Part shown: piece after piece, positions 6,301 through 6,682 of the stretch
Position numbering within the stretch: the stretch's first letter is position 1
Layout of the letters: every line of letters begins with the position of its first letter
Origin: Alistipes sp.
Lineage (GTDB): Bacteria; Bacteroidota; Bacteroidia; Bacteroidales; Rikenellaceae
Reading direction: 5' to 3'
Assembly (NCBI GenBank): GCA_017559685.1
Contig: JAFYQY010000077.1
Span: 1 to 6,682, forward strand
DNA length: 6,682 bases
Position numbers and translations under genes: made by a program
Notes under the pieces: model-generated
Seen by the model: the letters and a program-made list of their open reading frames with translations, nothing else
The model's database searches: none
What the model was told of the DNA's origin: nothing

Positions 6301-6682
6301 GAGCCGAGACTCATATCGGTGTATTCCGCAACCTCACACCAGAGGATGTCTTGCACTCGATTGAGGCAATGGCTAAGGCTATCGATGAGTGCCATATCCT
6401 CGTGTTGAGTGGTGGCTTCTCGTTGGGTGACGAGCCAGATGGTAGCGGTAAGTTCATCGCAAGCGTCTTGAATAACGCAACCGTAACGAAGGCTGTACAC
6501 GCCTTGATTGAGCGTGGTGGCTTGATTTTGGGTATCTGCAACGGCTTCCAGGCACTCGTTAAGTCGGGCTTGTTGCCATACGGAAAGCTCGGTATGATGA
6601 CCACAGAGTCGCCTACCCTCTTCCATAACGATATCCACCGTCACATCTCGCAGATTGTTTCGACTCGTGTCGGCACTACCGC
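3324..6682 (+). CDS. purL: Phosphoribosylformylglycinamidine synthase, large single-chain form (runs off right edge)
   Basis: FGAM synthase converts FGAR, glutamine and ATP to FGAM in the fourth step of purine synthesis. Here 1119 complete codons are present. Single-chain enzymes of this kind are about 1,200-1,300 residues, so roughly the last tenth is missing. The N-terminus begins MKNHRIYVEKYARFQVEAES, the PurS-like region. Core motifs are YWSDHCRH (215-222), NETHNHPTEIEPFGGAS (from 316), GGRTGRDGIGGA (from 442), FDSTIGRSTVLMPFGG in the second synthetase half, and SIGGKDSMSG (770-779). The glutaminase domain starts near VFPGTNCDYD (975-984). It shows LSGGFSLGDEP and the nucleophile Cys1072 in GICNGFQ; the catalytic His and Glu lie beyond the edge. 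The N-terminal sequence resembles the Clostridia/Rikenellaceae-type single-chain PurL more than the proteobacterial one, from memory. Codon use is strongly biased (GAG, AAG, CGT, TCG), suggesting high expression. The ATG at 3324 directly precedes the conserved N-terminus. Confidence 0.96.
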   Translation, partial: MKNHRIYVEKYARFQVEAESLRKELNENLALAIKELRVLNVYDLFGFSEELVERCRYSVFGEIVTDTVSDECDLEGKKYLAIEYLPGQFDQRASSAVDCVHLLEPAADVKIRSSRLYIFDEGVSEEAMAKIKHYLINAVESREKELSILSEAEQADIKPVPVLEGFIEMKEEDLAPYCKEHGLAMNADDLRCVVDYFKSEQRNPTQTELRILDTYWSDHCRHTTFTTEIEEVKIDESFMKSEFETALAEFGIMRKELNREQKSLCLMELATIGGRYLRKIGKLDDMEVSEENNACSIFVDVDIEGQQEKWLLQFKNETHNHPTEIEPFGGASTCLGGAIRDPLSGRAYVYQAMRVTGAGDIYKSIDETMEGKLPQRIISRKAAAGYSSYGNQIGLATTHVREIYHDDYVAKRLEVGAVVGAVKAADVRRESPAPGDVVLLLGGRTGRDGIGGATGSSKQHTTASLEECGSEVQKGNAPEERKIQHLFRRGDVTRLIKKSNDFGAGGVSVAIGELTDGLDIYLDRVPVKYNGLNATELAISESQERMSVVVEKKDVEEMVALCREENVEVTHVADVTDTRRMRMFYKGEKVADLKREFIDSAGAPHYTKITLGAIEACNPFHREVEGASLREKMLNNLQDKNVVSQRGLCEMFDSTIGRSTVLMPFGGKTQRTETQVSMQTLPVRHGKTSTASVMAFGFNPYISAWSPYHGAEYAVVEAIAKVVASGASYEKMRFSYQEYFERMTDARSWGKPMSALLGTIRMQKAFELPSIGGKDSMSGTFQNINVPPTLIAFGITTLDARKAISPELKEAGHGLYLVKHNPNADWTPNTEELKANFKKVTEEANKGNIVSAYAIGFGGVAEAVAKMSFGNEIGAQLTCDEATLFDYSYGSILVEAKAAFEGAVKVGETIAEKCVEVLGEKFSLEELYVANTAKFEKIYPAKGKSGEKCRESNHTAVAPAYKGEKVEKVQVYLPVFPGTNCDYDTARAFEREGAETHIGVFRNLTPEDVLHSIEAMAKAIDECHILVLSGGFSLGDEPDGSGKFIASVLNNATVTKAVHALIERGGLILGICNGFQALVKSGLLPYGKLGMMTTESPTLFHNDIHRHISQIVSTRVGTT

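Noticed and set aside
4689..6644. 651-residue minus-strand ORF and other long minus-strand ORFs (3309-5866)
   Set aside because: They lie opposite purL, whose motifs are clear and continuous on the plus strand. Strong codon bias (GAG, CGT, TCG) removes stop codons from the complementary frame. The translations show no recognisable domains.

Overview
The window looks like chromosomal DNA from a member of the Bacteroidota, probably order Bacteroidales; a Rikenellaceae/Alistipes-like source is a guess. The reasons are promoters of the TAnnTTTG (-7) type, starts without Shine-Dalgarno sequences, A/T-rich 5' leaders, and a RepA-like ATPase of a kind common on Bacteroidales mobile elements. Three purine-biosynthesis genes frame the window. 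The 5' end of guaB (IMP dehydrogenase, minus strand) runs off the left edge. purE (N5-CAIR mutase, plus strand) and a large single-chain purL (FGAM synthase, plus strand, cut by the right edge) fill the right half. All three are intact as far as they can be seen.

Between the divergent guaB and purE lies a symmetrical cassette (about 413-2496). In its centre is one gene on the minus strand, a RepA/RecA-fold ATPase of 385 residues. It is flanked by two long inverted arms of about 410 bp. Read outward from the gene, each arm contains: (1) an AT-rich palindromic array of 9-bp units, TTTACC-type then GGTAAA-type, with a 39-bp block identical in both arms; (2) a TATCTTTG promoter box pointing outward; (3) a tiny ORF of 25 or 29 codons whose stop abuts (4) a strong intrinsic terminator; (5) a structured repeat rich in AGGAT/ATCCT with small internal hairpins. 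Both arms therefore place promoter, tiny ORF, terminator and structured RNA directly upstream of a purine gene: guaB on the left, purE on the right.

Two readings are possible and not exclusive. The cassette may be a small mobile or relic element: a lone replication-type ATPase with iteron-like ends and no visible transposase, integrase or relaxase. Alternatively, or in addition, the duplicated outer arms may serve as leader/attenuator regions for guaB and purE, because no convincing promoter is visible between either terminator and its downstream gene.

The 267-bp purE-purL gap holds a weak hairpin, a possible minus-strand promoter with a 20-residue ORF, and a short tandem repeat just before purL. 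It is not clear whether purL is cotranscribed with purE. The long minus-strand ORFs opposite purL are judged to be codon-bias shadows.
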